Below are positions 6,267 to 6,365 of a stretch of DNA of 6,365 nt, piece by piece. Every line of letters begins with the position of its first letter. Position 1 is the stretch's first letter. The position numbers and the translations under genes are program-made. The notes beneath the pieces are model-generated. The model had not been told where the DNA came from and searched no databases. It was given only the letters and a program-made list of their open reading frames with translations. The stretch is from Candidatus Paceibacter sp. (GTDB lineage Bacteria > Patescibacteriota > Minisyncoccia > Phycocordibacterales > JABAAK01): the NCBI GenBank assembly GCA_014238475.1, contig JABAAZ010000015.1, positions 1 through 6,365 of the forward strand, written 5' to 3'.

Positions 6267-6365
6267 TTAAAATCAAAAAACCAATAAAAAATCAAAAATC
6301 AAAATTTGAGTTATATGAAGTAATAAGACATAAAAAAATTGATTCTATGAGAGTAAATAAATCAG
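6263..6365 (+). CDS. N-terminus of an unidentified gene, possibly penicillin-binding protein 2 (3' end outside window)
   Basis: The frame from ATG 6263 stays open for 34 codons to the right edge, and its start overlaps the previous stop as ATGA, typical of translational coupling. The visible peptide is very Lys-rich (MIKIKKPIKNQKSKFELYEV) with no membrane helix yet, as expected for a cytoplasmic tail ahead of a signal-anchor. In many bacteria the gene after mreD is mrdA (PBP2, the elongasome transpeptidase), so that is the best guess from context. Nothing in the 34 residues themselves proves it; RodA or an unrelated protein remain possible. Confidence 0.5.
   Translation, partial: MIKIKKPIKNQKSKFELYEVIRHKKIDSMRVNKS

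Noticed and set aside
6269..6304. Short A-rich direct repeats (AATCAAAAA type) as a possible repeat element
   Set aside because: They lie in an open coding frame encoding Lys/Asn/Gln codons and are too short and irregular to be more than low complexity.

Overview
The window is a tightly packed, AT-rich stretch of bacterial chromosome. Eight genes lie on the + strand and none on the - strand. It reads as one continuous block: gaps between genes are 16 bases or less, several neighbours overlap, and no stretch over 20 bases lacks coding sequence. There are no RNA genes, mobile elements, CRISPR arrays or convincing terminators. The standard bacterial code fits, because long conserved proteins run unbroken and TGA serves as a stop. 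The low GC content, A-rich Lys/Asn/Ile-heavy proteins, weak or absent Shine-Dalgarno sequences and miniaturised mreC/mreD-like genes suggest a small-genome lineage such as Candidatus Patescibacteria (Parcubacteria-like). That assignment is an inference and is not proven by the window.

Layout. (1) Positions 1-656 hold the C-terminal part of a site-2 intramembrane metalloprotease of the RseP type, cut by the left edge. (2) Positions 673-4197 encode a three-gene ABC transport module: an HlyD/MacA-type membrane fusion protein, an FtsX/MacB/LolC-type permease, and a LolD/MacB-type ATPase. They are separated by only 2 and 1 bases. (3) Positions 4214-6266 hold a rod-shape cluster: a divergent MreB, a short MreC, and a 91-residue membrane protein in the mreD position. 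(4) From 6263 to the right edge there is the start of another gene with a Lys-rich N-terminus. In other bacteria this slot usually holds penicillin-binding protein 2, but the visible part is too short to confirm that.

How they may work together. MreB, MreC and the MreD-like protein would form the cytoskeletal and membrane scaffold for lateral wall synthesis. The MFP-permease-ATPase trio should work as a mechanotransmission-type ABC machine (MacB/Lol/FtsEX superfamily) that moves a substrate or signal on the outer face of the membrane. Its co-direction and tight spacing with mreBCD, and the membrane protease upstream, suggest an envelope-maintenance operon. The transporter's substrate cannot be read from the sequence. 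The points most worth a second look are the miniature MreD-like protein, the MreB departures from consensus, the large helical insert in the fusion protein, and the linkage of this ABC module to the mre genes.
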